Of a DNA stretch of 64,000 bases, positions 39,586 to 47,169 are shown one piece after another. Both the position numbers and the translations under genes were made by a program. The first letter of the stretch is position 1. Each line of letters begins with the position of its first letter. The notes beneath the pieces are model-generated. The model did not search any database. It worked only from the letters and a program-made list of their open reading frames with translations, and was not told the origin of the DNA. Origin of the DNA: Saccharibacillus alkalitolerans (GTDB lineage: Bacteria > Bacillota > Bacilli > Paenibacillales > Paenibacillaceae); contig NZ_JAAFGS010000001.1 in the NCBI RefSeq assembly GCF_011090185.1, forward strand, positions 248,001-312,000. Reading direction: 5' to 3'.

Positions 39586-40212
39586 TTAGAATTTCGCGGC
39601 CAGTTCGGCTGCTTGCTTCACGCCTTCTTCGATGATCGAAGCGGCGCGGTCCGGGAACTGGTTGTGTCCTTCGACGACAACGACTTCCGGATTTTGGATG
39701 CCCCAGAATGCCAGCGTGTTTTTGACGTAGTTGAGGGACATTTCCATGCCGCTCATCGGCTCGACGGAGTAGACGCCGCCGCGCGCCTGCAGCAGAGCGA
39801 CTTTCTTCTCGCCTACGAGGCCTACAGGGCCTTCAGCCGTGTATTTGAACGTCTTGCCCGCTTGGTTCAGGTAGAACAGGTAAGTCAGCAGTTGTGCCGG
39901 AATCGTGAAGTTCCACAGCGGGAAGGCGAATACGACTTTGTCTGCACCCAGGAACTGGTCCAGGTACGTGTTGGCCAGGCCGGCCAGACGCTGTTCTTCC
40001 GGAGTCGCTTCGAGACCTTGACCGGCTTTGAACAGGCCTGTCATCATGTCGTTATCGTAGTAAGGAAGATCCGCTTCGAACAGGTTCAGTTCGGTAACGA
40101 GGTCGTCCGGGTGAGCGGCTTTATAGCTTTGCACGAAGCTGTCGTACAGCTTGACCGTTGCGGATTGCTCGGCCGGACGGTTGTTGGCTTTGATGAAGAG
40201 AACGTGGGACAT
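39586..40212 (-). CDS. azoR: FMN-dependent NADH-azoreductase (quinone reductase)
   Basis: A 208-residue flavodoxin-fold enzyme that reduces azo dyes and, physiologically, quinones by two electrons. The FMN-binding start is MSHVLFIKANNRP...SATVKLYDSF. The PLWNFTIPAQLLTYLFY flavin motif and QARGGVYS, typical of AzoR, are present. GGAGGA fits ATG 40212. Its promoter region shares TCTTTAA elements with the dioxygenase operator. In B. subtilis azoR2 and mhq dioxygenases belong to one MhqR regulon, so a joint quinone response is plausible here. Confidence 0.92.
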   Translation of the reverse strand: MSHVLFIKANNRPAEQSATVKLYDSFVQSYKAAHPDDLVTELNLFEADLPYYDNDMMTGLFKAGQGLEATPEEQRLAGLANTYLDQFLGADKVVFAFPLWNFTIPAQLLTYLFYLNQAGKTFKYTAEGPVGLVGEKKVALLQARGGVYSVEPMSGMEMSLNYVKNTLAFWGIQNPEVVVVEGHNQFPDRAASIIEEGVKQAAELAAKF

Positions 40213-40259
40213 GGATAATTTCCTCCTGAACAATATCTTTTGTATTAACTTTCTTTAAT

Positions 40260-40288
40260 ATAGTATATGAAATAAAAATAAGCGTCAA
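40260..40288 (-). promoter_or_regulatory. Promoter of azoR
   Basis: On the minus strand TTGACG (40288-40283), 17-bp spacer, TACTAT (40265-40260). Just downstream lie TCTTTAA (40252-40258, plus-strand reading) and TATCTTT (40234-40240), half-sites like those of the dioxygenase operator. Confidence 0.7.
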
Positions 40289-40453
40289 GTGTTTTTAACA
40301 AAAAGAGAGCGAGCAAAAGGGAGCCGTTTTCGCAATCGCCGTCCAGCCGGGAGGTTTTTTTGAAATTTTAATCGAATCTTCAGGTTTCTATCAGGTACGC
40401 TTAAGCTTGGATAGGTATATTAACGATACAACCCCTCTGTAACATAGACTTCA

Positions 40454-40485
40454 GCCCCGGTGCTTCGGCATCGGGGCCCTTTTTT
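40454..40485 (+). terminator. Orphan plus-strand terminator with UUCG loop
   Basis: GCCCCGGTGC (40454-40463), loop TTCG, GCATCGGGGC (40468-40477), CC, then six T. It is a textbook intrinsic terminator, yet no plus-strand gene lies in the preceding ~240 bases. Confidence 0.8.
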
Positions 40486-40541
40486 GCGTATTGACGCCCC
40501 CGCGGAACGGCGAAAGCCCTCGCAAGCGAGGGCCGGGGGAA

Positions 40542-40679
40542 TTATAAGAAGAAAGACAGGCCGACGACGACCGCGACGGAACCCAGCGTGAAGAGCAAAA
40601 TGGTACGCAGCTCGCGAACCAAAATGATCCCTTCCTGCTGCTGATGGTTCCGGTCCTGGCGCGGATTTTCTCTGGACAT
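40542..40679 (-). CDS. 45-residue single-helix membrane protein
   Basis: AGGAGGAAAGCGA precedes ATG 40679. The product has a polar, Gln-rich head (MSRENPRQDRNHQQQEG) and one membrane segment (about 26-45) ending in LSFFL at the C-terminus. It lies 56 bp downstream of the DUF202 gene on the same strand, so it probably belongs to the same transcript. No family recognised. Confidence 0.7.
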   Translation of the reverse strand: MSRENPRQDRNHQQQEGIILVRELRTILLFTLGSVAVVVGLSFFL

Positions 40680-40735
40680 TCGCTTTCCTCCTTTCCGACG
40701 AATTTAAATTTCGGTTCCAAACTCCTCCGACCGTT

Positions 40736-41110
40736 TCAGCCGAACAGGAGAAATCCGGCCAACACAAACAGCAGAACGAACAGGACCAGCATGAAGCCGA
40801 GCGTCAGATTGACGATCCCTCGCGAGGAGCGAAAGATGCCTTCATTGATGTCGCGGCGTTTGCGTTTGTAGTCGAACGTGGCGGACACCAGCAGGGAGAG
40901 GGCGAAGAGCAGCGCGCCGACCCCTGCCGCCACCGCAAACAGATGGGCTTTTTCTCCGTAAGTGGAATTGAACGTCAGGCCTGCCGCAAGAAATCCGAGT
41001 CCCGCGACGGCGATACAGGTACGAACCCAGGCCAAGTAGGTCCGTTCGTTGGCCAGATGCTGCTGGACGTATTTGTTTTCGATCGGATTGGCCGAATCGT
41101 GCCCGTTCAA
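40736..41110 (-). CDS. DUF202 membrane protein (YidH-like)
   Basis: A 124-residue protein with three membrane segments (about 30-47, 54-75, 95-122) and the DUF202 signature LANERTYLAWVRTCIAVAGLG near the N-terminus. Function unknown. I place the start at TTG 41110, eight bases after GGAGG; a GTG at 41119 overlaps that ribosome site and is less likely. It sits between the NucB-like gene (upstream, 38 bp) and the 45-residue gene, as a likely three-gene minus-strand unit. Confidence 0.85.
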   Translation of the reverse strand: MNGHDSANPIENKYVQQHLANERTYLAWVRTCIAVAGLGFLAAGLTFNSTYGEKAHLFAVAAGVGALLFALSLLVSATFDYKRKRRDINEGIFRSSRGIVNLTLGFMLVLFVLLFVLAGFLLFG

Positions 41111-41148
41111 CGGACGCACCTCCTTTCGTTCCGGGAATGCCTTTCGTA

Positions 41149-41634
41149 CTATTTAAAAGTAAATTCCACCTGCGTGCCGTCCGGGTAGTCTTCGAGCGCA
41201 TTGCCGACCCAGGAGCCCGCGCCGCGGTTGTCGGCCGGCAAAATGTATTCGATGTCCGCGCCCGCGCCCCCTTCCCTGCACATCGCCATCGGCCATTCGT
41301 CGCGGTCGAATCCTTTTTTCGTCGGGATGCCTCGGAGCGAATCTTCGCGATTTCCTTTCGCTCCGTCCCGGTCGATCGTGCAGACGGAAGATTCGCCTTT
41401 CTCGATGGCTTCTTGAATGTGGTTGGCCGTCTGGGGATAGCGATCGGCAGGGAATTCAATTTTGACGACTTCGCCTGTGCGCGTACCGATACTGCCGATA
41501 TTTACGTTCAAATCGAGCAGGGGAGCGACCAGTTTATACAATTGGGGGGCAAAAAGGGCGAGCATAACGGCGATCACGATAGTGATGAGCGACGGAGCGC
41601 GGCCCTGTTTTTTGCGGGAATTTTTTTTGCTCAC
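41149..41634 (-). CDS. nucB: NucA/NucB-type secreted deoxyribonuclease
   Basis: A 161-residue protein with a basic N-terminus, a signal-anchor or signal peptide (about 15-34), and a NucA/NucB domain with the catalytic region [15 protein letters not shown] and the family end motif [15 protein letters not shown]. Relatives are extracellular DNases used in competence (NucA) or DNA degradation during sporulation and biofilm dispersal (NucB). The start is GTG, nine bases after GGAGG. In B. subtilis the nucB gene is under sporulation control; no such signal is obvious here. Confidence 0.88.
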   Translation of the reverse strand: MSKKNSRKKQGRAPSLITIVIAVMLALFAPQLYKLVAPLLDLNVNIGSIGTRTGEVVKIEFPADRYPQTANHIQEAIEKGESSVCTIDRDGAKGNREDSLRGIPTKKGFDRDEWPMAMCREGGAGADIEYILPADNRGAGSWVGNALEDYPDGTQVEFTFK

Positions 41635-41767
41635 ACGAAGAAGCCTCCTTAACCGGTTGTCGAAGCTTCATTATACCGGAAAAGAGGCAGCCCCGTATGC
41701 GGAACTTTCGATCCGTTTTCTGTGTTTCGTCCGTGACGCGCGTAAGCGGTGCCGACGCGCCTGCGGA

Positions 41768-41950
41768 TTACTTGTCGAGTTCTTCGGAATCTTCGGGATT
41801 GTCGATCAGGCTGTCCTTGCCTTTCAGATTGTCCCGGGTGATTTGCTTGAATTCGCCCGGGTCGGTATCCTCGTAGCGGGGATCGGGATCGGGAATGTCG
41901 TCCGGGCCGGGCCCTCTGCCGTCCAAATCGGTGTCGCGGTCTCTGGTCAT
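41768..41950 (-). CDS. 60-residue acidic hypothetical protein
   Basis: ATG 41950 with AAAGGGTGA upstream. The product is strongly acidic and proline-rich in the first half (MTRDRDTDLDGRGPGPDDIP), then KQITRDNLKGKDSLIDNPED and a short end. It is likely disordered. It precedes nucB on the same strand with a 133-bp gap. No family recognised; the codon pattern is consistent with a gene, but the evidence is modest. Confidence 0.55.
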   Translation of the reverse strand: MTRDRDTDLDGRGPGPDDIPDPDPRYEDTDPGEFKQITRDNLKGKDSLIDNPEDSEELDK

Positions 41951-42290
41951 ACTGTTCACCCTTTCTGCATAGTATAAGGCTTTTCGTATGTTAAAAGGAT
42001 ACACGTTCCCTTTCCGCCTGAAACATTTTGTAAAATTTCGTCGACTTCCGTTCACAAAGCGCGAATTTTCACGTGCGGATGAGCTTAAACGCGCTGGGCT
42101 TCGCGGCGTTGATATCCGACAATGAAAATGTGAAAAAAAGAACGAAAATGAATGAAAACAGCATTCATTAGGCATTGCTAATTAATGGGGAAATTCTTAA
42201 AGTAAAACGGTAGATTCTGCGCCTGCTGATCGTATCGGACGATCGGGCCTTCAACTTACGATATCAACCAAAAAAGGAAGTTACCCAACC
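41951..42290. other. 340-bp divergent spacer before kimA
   Basis: No gene seen. It is AT-rich in its right half. There is an inverted repeat AATGAATG/CATTCATT (42147-42169) and a weak plus-strand promoter TTGCTA (42175-42180), 17 bp, TAAAGT (42198-42203). I looked for the c-di-AMP (ydaO) riboswitch that regulates kimA in Bacillus and did not recognise one. Confidence 0.5.
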
Positions 42291-44108
42291 ATGACAGGCA
42301 ATATTAAAAGACTTTTGATCGGCAGACCCATGAAATCGAACGAACTCGAGGGAGAAAAGCTCGGCAGGCTCAAAGCGCTCGCCATTCTCTCGTCGGATGC
42401 CCTGTCGTCCGTCGCGTACGGAACCGAACAAATCCTGCTTGTTCTCATCATAGCGGGAAGCGCGGCGCTGTGGTATTCGCTGCCGATCGCCCTGGCGGTG
42501 CTGGCGCTGCTGGCGATTCTGATCGTGTCTTATCGCCAGACGATCTTCGCCTACCCGACGGGAGGCGGCGCCTACATTGTCGCCAAGGACAACCTGGGCA
42601 AGTTCTCCAGTCTGATCGCCGGCGGATCGCTGCTCGTCGACTACATTTTGACGGTGGCGGTCAGCTCTTCGGCGGGGACGGACGCGATCACCTCGGCGTT
42701 TCCGATCCTGCACGACGACCGCGTGCTGATCGCTCTTGCGATGATCGTGTTCCTGACGCTCATGAACCTGCGCGGCGTAACGGAGTCCGCGTCGGTGCTG
42801 GCCATCCCGATCTACGCGTTCGTCGTGGCGATCTTCGTGCTCATTATCGTGGGCACGATCAACTATTTTACCGGCGGAGCACCGGCTGCCGCGCCGCAGC
42901 TTGAAGCGACGATTTCGAATGTCAGCTTGTTTCTTCTCCTAAAAGCGTTCAGTTCCGGCTGCTCGGCGCTGACCGGCGTCGAAGCCGTGTCGAACGCCAT
43001 TCCGAACTTCCGGGATCCGGCTCCGAAAAACGCGGCGGCGACCCTGGTCATGATGGGCTTGATTCTGGGCGCGATGTTTACGGGCATCACGCTGCTGGCT
43101 TACTGGTACGGCATCCGGCCGGACGAAAAGGCGACGGTCATTTCGCAGATCGCGGAAGCGACGTTCGGGCGCGGCTGGATGTACTTCGTGATCCAGGGCG
43201 TGACGGCGGTCATCTTGTTCCTGGCGGCCAATACGGCGTATTCGGCGTTTCCGCTGCTGGCATTCATGCTGGCCAAAGACAAATACCTGCCGCATATGTT
43301 CATGGTGCGCGGCGACCGTTTGGGCTTCTCCAACGGCATCATTTTCTTGAGCGTCATGTCCGCCGTCCTTGTCGTCGTGTTCAAAGGGAACACGGACAGC
43401 CTGATTCCGCTTTACGCGGTCGGCGTCTTCATTCCGTTTACCCTCTCGCAGCTGGGCATGATGATCCGCTGGATCAAACATAAGCCGAAGGGCTGGCAGG
43501 GCAAACTGACCGTCAACACGATCGGGATGCTTACGACATTGTCGATTACGCTGATCTTTATTTTCACGAAATTCGCGCAGGTCTGGGTAATTTTCATCTT
43601 CCTGCCGTTCGTCGTCTATCTGTTCGCGAAGATCCATCTGCATTACGAGAATACGGCCGACCAACTGCGGATCGACCTGGCGACCGACAAGCCGTGCATT
43701 AAGGGCAATACGGTCATCATTCCGGTGTCGGGCATCACTCAGGTGGTCCGCAGCACGGTCAGTTATGCCAAGACGCTGTCGGACAGCGTGGTCGCCGTTT
43801 ACATCGGCTTCGACGACGAATCGATCCGCAAGATGGAAGACAAATGGGCCGAGTGGGACCCGGGCATACGCCTGATCGTGCTCAAATCGCGTTATCGGAG
43901 CATTATGCGCCCGCTGCGCAAATTTATCGAGACGGTCGAGTGGAAAAAAGGGGAACACGACAACATTACCGTCCTTATTCCGCAGTTCATCACGAAGCAT
44001 TGGTGGGAAGCGGTGCTGCATAACCAGACGAGCCTGATGATGCGCGCCTACCTGCTCAACAACAAGGATGTGATCGTAACGACCGTACCGTTCCATCTGC
44101 ATAAGTAA
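42291..44108 (+). CDS. kimA: KimA-type high-affinity potassium importer
   Basis: A 605-residue APC-superfamily transporter with ~12 membrane segments (about 30-450) and a C-terminal cytoplasmic domain. Its sequence follows B. subtilis KimA (YdaO) closely: LKALAILSSDALSSVAYGTEQ, FAYPTGGGAYIVAK, GGSLLVDYILTVAVS, LLKAFSSGCSALTGVEA, MVRGDRLGFSNGIIFL and LYAVGVFIPFTLSQ. KimA is a proton-coupled K+ symporter, inhibited by c-di-AMP at the protein level and usually by riboswitch at the RNA level. The ribosome site GGAAG is weak. It is the only potassium system seen here. Confidence 0.92.
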   Translation: MTGNIKRLLIGRPMKSNELEGEKLGRLKALAILSSDALSSVAYGTEQILLVLIIAGSAALWYSLPIALAVLALLAILIVSYRQTIFAYPTGGGAYIVAKDNLGKFSSLIAGGSLLVDYILTVAVSSSAGTDAITSAFPILHDDRVLIALAMIVFLTLMNLRGVTESASVLAIPIYAFVVAIFVLIIVGTINYFTGGAPAAAPQLEATISNVSLFLLLKAFSSGCSALTGVEAVSNAIPNFRDPAPKNAAATLVMMGLILGAMFTGITLLAYWYGIRPDEKATVISQIAEATFGRGWMYFVIQGVTAVILFLAANTAYSAFPLLAFMLAKDKYLPHMFMVRGDRLGFSNGIIFLSVMSAVLVVVFKGNTDSLIPLYAVGVFIPFTLSQLGMMIRWIKHKPKGWQGKLTVNTIGMLTTLSITLIFIFTKFAQVWVIFIFLPFVVYLFAKIHLHYENTADQLRIDLATDKPCIKGNTVIIPVSGITQVVRSTVSYAKTLSDSVVAVYIGFDDESIRKMEDKWAEWDPGIRLIVLKSRYRSIMRPLRKFIETVEWKKGEHDNITVLIPQFITKHWWEAVLHNQTSLMMRAYLLNNKDVIVTTVPFHLHK

Positions 44109-44230
44109 GTTTCGGACAAGGATGCCCGGAAAAACGGCCTTTGTGCCGCCCGCTTCCTTTCCGCACACATGTCCTTCGGCCGCCGAATTCGATTCGGCGG
44201 CTTTTCGGCAAAAAAGAAACTTTCGTTCGC

Positions 44231-44281
44231 TTGCAAAGGAACAAATGTTCGCATATAATTGAATTAGCGAACACATGTTCC
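44231..44281 (+). promoter_or_regulatory. SOS promoter with two LexA boxes
   Basis: Promoter TTGCAA (44231-44236), 17-bp spacer, TATAAT (44254-44259). LexA box 1 is GGAACAAATGTTCG (44238-44251), inside the spacer. Box 2 is CGAACACATGTTCC (44268-44281), just after the -10. Each has one mismatch to the Gram-positive consensus CGAAC-N4-GTTCG. The two dyads are 30 bp apart, nearly three helix turns, so LexA dimers could bind one face. Confidence 0.85.
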
Positions 44282-44298
44282 GAACGGAGGATACCGAT

Positions 44299-44541
44299 AT
44301 GCCGGTTAAATATATAGGAGAAGTCGTAGAGATCGTTTATATGGACAAGGAAGGCAACCTGACGCAGCGCAGAATCGAAGTGCACGGCATTCGCGGCGAG
44401 TTGGTATATTCGACCTGCCTGGCGAGCGGGGAACGCCGCACTTTCCGCCGGGATCGGATTCTGGCCTGCAGCCCGTCGCCGTTTCGGCGGCGAGAAATGC
44501 CCAAGGGCAAGCGGAAATCGGCTTACGCCGTCAAAAAGTAG
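44299..44541 (+). CDS. Small SOS-controlled WYL-like protein
   Basis: An 80-residue basic protein. ATG 44299 has GGAGG eight bases upstream. The first ~60 residues (KYIGEVVEIVYMDKEGNLTQ, then RRIEVHGIRGELVYSTCLAS) lead to GERRTFRRDRILAC. That resembles the ligand-binding core of WYL domains, whose members are often regulators linked to DNA damage or defence. The tail is Arg/Lys-rich (FRRREMPKGKRKSAYAVKK), perhaps for nucleic-acid contact. The two LexA boxes make it an SOS gene. The WYL assignment is by pattern only. Confidence 0.75.
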   Translation: MPVKYIGEVVEIVYMDKEGNLTQRRIEVHGIRGELVYSTCLASGERRTFRRDRILACSPSPFRRREMPKGKRKSAYAVKK

Positions 44542-44548
44542 CGGGCGA

Positions 44549-44581
44549 AGAGAAGCTTTGTTGCGAAAGCTTCTCTTTTTT
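44549..44581 (+). terminator. Terminator of the SOS gene
   Basis: AGAGAAGCTTT (44549-44559) and AAAGCTTCTCT (44566-44576) followed by T residues. Confidence 0.9.
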
Positions 44582-44601
44582 GCGCGACAAACAGACAACG
44601 C

Positions 44602-44767
44602 AAAAAAGGCCGTCCCGGAGGACGGCCTTTCTACCCGTGGCGCTATTTCATTGCTTGGCTTCCGTATCCCGCGCCACCGGGCAAACTCTCGTTAGAGAGC
44701 TGCACCGGTCCGGGTAAGGGATACGTTCAGCATGTCATTATAGATGTGAACGCACCTCCTTTCTGTT
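44602..44767 (-). ncRNA. Candidate structured small RNA, unassigned family
   Basis: A minus-strand unit with its own promoter and terminator and no substantial open frame. The RNA would start near 44767 and carry AAGGAGGTG (44761-44753), a very strong anti-SD match, within about six bases of the 5' end. A nested three-tier hairpin follows: GGGATACG (44718-44725) with CGTATCCC (44663-44670), then CCGGT (44705-44709) with ACCGG (44676-44680), then GAGAG/CTCTC (44695-44699/44686-44690). It ends in a GGCCGTCC/GGACGGCC terminator (44608-44627) with six U. Only a 3-codon ORF (ATG at 44738) is visible. I matched it to no riboswitch I know. Confidence 0.65.
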
Positions 44768-44773
44768 GAAGTT

Positions 44774-44802
44774 ATATTAGCACAGTGTAAAGACGCTGCC
44801 AA
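44774..44802 (-). promoter_or_regulatory. Promoter of the candidate small RNA
   Basis: On the minus strand TTGGCA (44802-44797), 17-bp spacer, TAATAT (44779-44774). Confidence 0.7.
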
Positions 44803-44934
44803 CCCCTTTTTGAATAAAGATTACCAAATCTTTATTCCATATATTAAAGTGTAAAAATGTGAAAAATTCATAAAAGAAACGTTATGCAGACGGTGCAGAT
44901 TGAACGCCAAATATCCATTTTCGAAAATCTCCTC

Positions 44935-44961
44935 TAAATATTCGGCAAGATTGGTCGATAA
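44935..44961 (+). promoter_or_regulatory. Candidate sigma-D (motility) promoter
   Basis: TAAA (44935-44938), 15 bp, GTCGATAA (44954-44961), against consensus TAAA-N15-GCCGATAT (4/4 and 6/8). It is about 90 bp before the second chemoreceptor gene. Confidence 0.6.
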
Positions 44962-45049
44962 ATAAAGAGGCTTTATCCTTAAAGCTGCGGAACGAACAGG
45001 CCCGCCTACATATTGTCGTGACAACCATAGACAGGAGAGAGAAAACGGA

Positions 45050-46750
45050 ATGAAAATGTCGATTCAAACCAAGCTGCTGAGCGGTTTTTTGTGCGTAATC
45101 CTGCTCCTCGTGCTTGTAAGCTTCGTCTCGCTGAGCAACCTTAACGGAATGGGACACCAGGCCAAGGAGATGAACAACAAATGGATGCCGAGCGTGACGC
45201 TCCTCGGGACGATGAACGGAGAGATCTCGGACGTGGAACGCCTCGTACTGAATATGATCGTCGAAAACCGGTCGAGTCAATTCACTTTGATTCAAAAAGA
45301 ATACACGGAGCTGCTGGTCAAGATCGAGCAGAAGCGCGAACTGTATGAGCAGCTTATTCGCTCGGACGAAGAAAAACAGCTGTACGATAAGTTTTCGGAG
45401 AACTACGAAGCCTTTATCGCGGCGCTGCCTCCTCTGATTCAGGCGGCGCAGAACAATCGCACCGAAGACGCAAGGGACATGCATCGGGAAGCGTACGGAG
45501 CCTGGAATACGGCGAACAGCACGATCATGGAATTGATTGCGCTGGATAACCGTCAGGCCGGCGGGATGTCTCAGGAAACGGTGGACAAATCCGCCATTGC
45601 GACGAAAATCGTGATCGGGTTCGGCGGTATTGCGATCGTATTGGCGGCCTTGATCGCCCTGCTGCTCGGCCGCATGATCTCGCGCCCGCTGAAACGCATT
45701 CAAAAAGCGGCGGAGCAGATTGCGTCGGGGGATTTGACGGGCGAGGCCGTTCGGGTGCGCAGCCGGGACGAACTGGGGGCGCTGGCGTCTTCTTTTAACG
45801 CCATGACGCTCAGTCTTCGCGATCTGGTCGAGTCGGTTGCCGCTTCGTCGGAGCTCGTGGCGGCGTCTTCGGAGCAGCTGACCGCAAGCGCCGAACAGAA
45901 CAAGGTGGCATCGGAACAAATCGCGGCTACCGTGCAGGAGACGGCGGCGGGCACGGTTCGCCAGGTCGACATCGCCGAGACTTCCGCGCATGCGATGCAG
46001 GAAATGTCGTCGGGAGCCGAACAGATCGCGGCCAAGGCGCAGGCCGTTTCTTCTTCCGCGCTCGAAGCGTCGCACAAGTCGCAGAGCGGCAACGAAGCGA
46101 TTCGTCAGGCGATCGGTCAGATGGACTCGATCCGCGATTCCGTCGCTTCCATGAGCGGGGTCGTCAAAGAACTGGGAGCCCGTTCGGGCGAAATCGGCAT
46201 GATCACGAGCGAAATTACCGCCATTTCGTCGCAGACGAACCTGCTGGCGTTGAATGCGGCGATCGAAGCGGCGCGCGCGGGAGATGCCGGACGCGGCTTC
46301 GCGGTCGTGGCGGACGAAGTGCGCAAGCTGGCCGAACAGTCTTCGGAATCGGCCAAGCGGATTACCGAGCTGGTCTCTTTGATTCAGTCCGACACGAACA
46401 GCGCGATCGAAGCGGCGGAAACGAACGACCGCGAAGTGCATAAAGGCATCGAGCTGGTGTCCGCCGCCGGCGATGCTTTCGAAAATATTCTCGAAGCGGT
46501 CGGACAAGTCGCCAGCGACATCGAAGAAGTATCGGCGGGCGCCGAAGAAATGTCGGCCAGCACTTCCGAGATCCTTCATTACGTTCAGCAGAGCTCGACG
46601 ATCGCCGGCGAAGCTTCGTCGGGCATGACCGAAGTATCGGCCGCGACCCAGCAGCAGCTGGCTTCGATCGAAGAAATCGCATCTTCTTCGGGTTCGCTGT
46701 CGAAGACTGCCGAGCAATTATACAGCAACGTCAGCCGGTTCAAGATCTGA
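45050..46750 (+). CDS. Methyl-accepting chemotaxis protein with four-helix-bundle sensor
   Basis: A 566-residue chemoreceptor. Membrane segment 1 is at about 9-30, followed by an extracellular helical sensor of the 4HB_MCP type (about 33-185, [20 protein letters not shown]). Segment 2 is near 187-209, then HAMP ([21 protein letters not shown]), and a methyl-accepting domain with the tip [20 protein letters not shown]. It ends NVSRFKI. AGGAGAG lies before the ATG. A sigma-D-like promoter upstream fits expression with the flagellar regulon. The sensor differs from the Cache receptor at 16475, so the ligands differ. Confidence 0.94.
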   Translation: MKMSIQTKLLSGFLCVILLLVLVSFVSLSNLNGMGHQAKEMNNKWMPSVTLLGTMNGEISDVERLVLNMIVENRSSQFTLIQKEYTELLVKIEQKRELYEQLIRSDEEKQLYDKFSENYEAFIAALPPLIQAAQNNRTEDARDMHREAYGAWNTANSTIMELIALDNRQAGGMSQETVDKSAIATKIVIGFGGIAIVLAALIALLLGRMISRPLKRIQKAAEQIASGDLTGEAVRVRSRDELGALASSFNAMTLSLRDLVESVAASSELVAASSEQLTASAEQNKVASEQIAATVQETAAGTVRQVDIAETSAHAMQEMSSGAEQIAAKAQAVSSSALEASHKSQSGNEAIRQAIGQMDSIRDSVASMSGVVKELGARSGEIGMITSEITAISSQTNLLALNAAIEAARAGDAGRGFAVVADEVRKLAEQSSESAKRITELVSLIQSDTNSAIEAAETNDREVHKGIELVSAAGDAFENILEAVGQVASDIEEVSAGAEEMSASTSEILHYVQQSSTIAGEASSGMTEVSAATQQQLASIEEIASSSGSLSKTAEQLYSNVSRFKI

Positions 46751-46775
46751 GCCGGCCCTGACGCTTCTCGCTTAG

Positions 46776-46806
46776 AAGCCCCGTTTCGGCCGAAACGGGG
46801 CTTTTT
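46776..46806 (+). terminator. Terminator after the second chemoreceptor
   Basis: AAGCCCCGTTTCG pairs with CGAAACGGGGCTT, followed by TTT. Confidence 0.9.
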
Positions 46807-46868
46807 CCTTTTGAGACGGACTTTTGAAAAGACTCATGCGCGAGAAAAAGGCTCCGTGGTTTTTTCAT

Positions 46869-46898
46869 TGACATGCCGAAGATCTCCATGCTATGATC
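46869..46898 (+). promoter_or_regulatory. Promoter of tRNA-Leu
   Basis: TTGACA (46869-46874), 18-bp spacer, TATGAT (46893-46898) with an upstream TG extension. Confidence 0.75.
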
Positions 46899-46927
46899 TT
46901 TTAAGCCGGCAAACTATCATCATATAT

Positions 46928-47010
46928 GCCGGGGTGGTGGAATGGCAGACACAGCAGACTTAAAATCTGCCGGGAGCAATCCCGTACCGGTTCGAGTCCG
47001 GTTCTCGGCA
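46928..47010 (+). tRNA. tRNA-Leu (TAA)
   Basis: An 83-nt class II tRNA. Acceptor GCCGGGG/TCTCGGC, anticodon stem GCAGA/TCTGC with TAA at 46961-46963, a long variable arm GGGAGCAATCCC, and T arm CCGGTTCGAGTCCGG. CCA is not encoded. Confidence 0.95.
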
Positions 47011-47023
47011 TCCGTGGGTCAAC

Positions 47024-47079
47024 AGCACCGCATATCTTTATTTTCCGCTTGAAGCGGAAGAAGATATGCGGTGCTTTTT
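47024..47079 (+). terminator. Terminator of tRNA-Leu
   Basis: AGCACCGCATATCTT (47024-47038) pairs with AAGATATGCGGTGCT (47061-47075), with a CCGCTT/AAGCGG inner stem and a following T run. Confidence 0.88.
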
Positions 47080-47100
47080 GTTTTGCACAGCTCGCCGAGA

Positions 47101-47138
47101 TGCTATAATAAGCGATAATATAAAAGTAAGCGCTTAAC
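47101..47138 (+). promoter_or_regulatory. Promoter and cre-like operator of the GH105 gene
   Basis: The extended -10 TGCTATAAT (47101-47109) is preceded by TTGCAC (47083-47088) at a short 15-bp spacing. GTAAGCGCTTAAC (47126-47138), a near palindrome centred on GCGC, lies where it would block transcription start or early elongation. It resembles CcpA/LacI-family sites. Confidence 0.5.
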
Positions 47139-47169
47139 TAAGCGGCAGGCAGACGAATGGAGGCGCAAA

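Larger units (their letters stand above)
40213..40541. other. 329-bp spacer between azoR and the 45-residue gene
   Basis: No protein gene seen. It carries the azoR promoter at its left end, a plus-oriented terminator (40454-40485) with no coding gene upstream, and a GCCCTCGC/GCGAGGGC hairpin (40517-40534) that may end the minus-strand 45-residue gene. A short plus-strand RNA ending at 40485 is possible. Confidence 0.45.

Noticed and set aside
41951..42290. c-di-AMP riboswitch before kimA
   Set aside because: No recognisable conserved core by eye; kept only as a finding about its apparent absence.
44602..44767. c-di-GMP (GEMM-I), ydaO, T-box, yybP, M-box, fluoride, ZTP or glycine riboswitch, 6S RNA or small SRP RNA
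   Set aside because: I compared the core sequences I remember with both strands. The GGGCAAAC stretch recalls GEMM-I, but its second conserved strand is missing, and none of the other cores fit.
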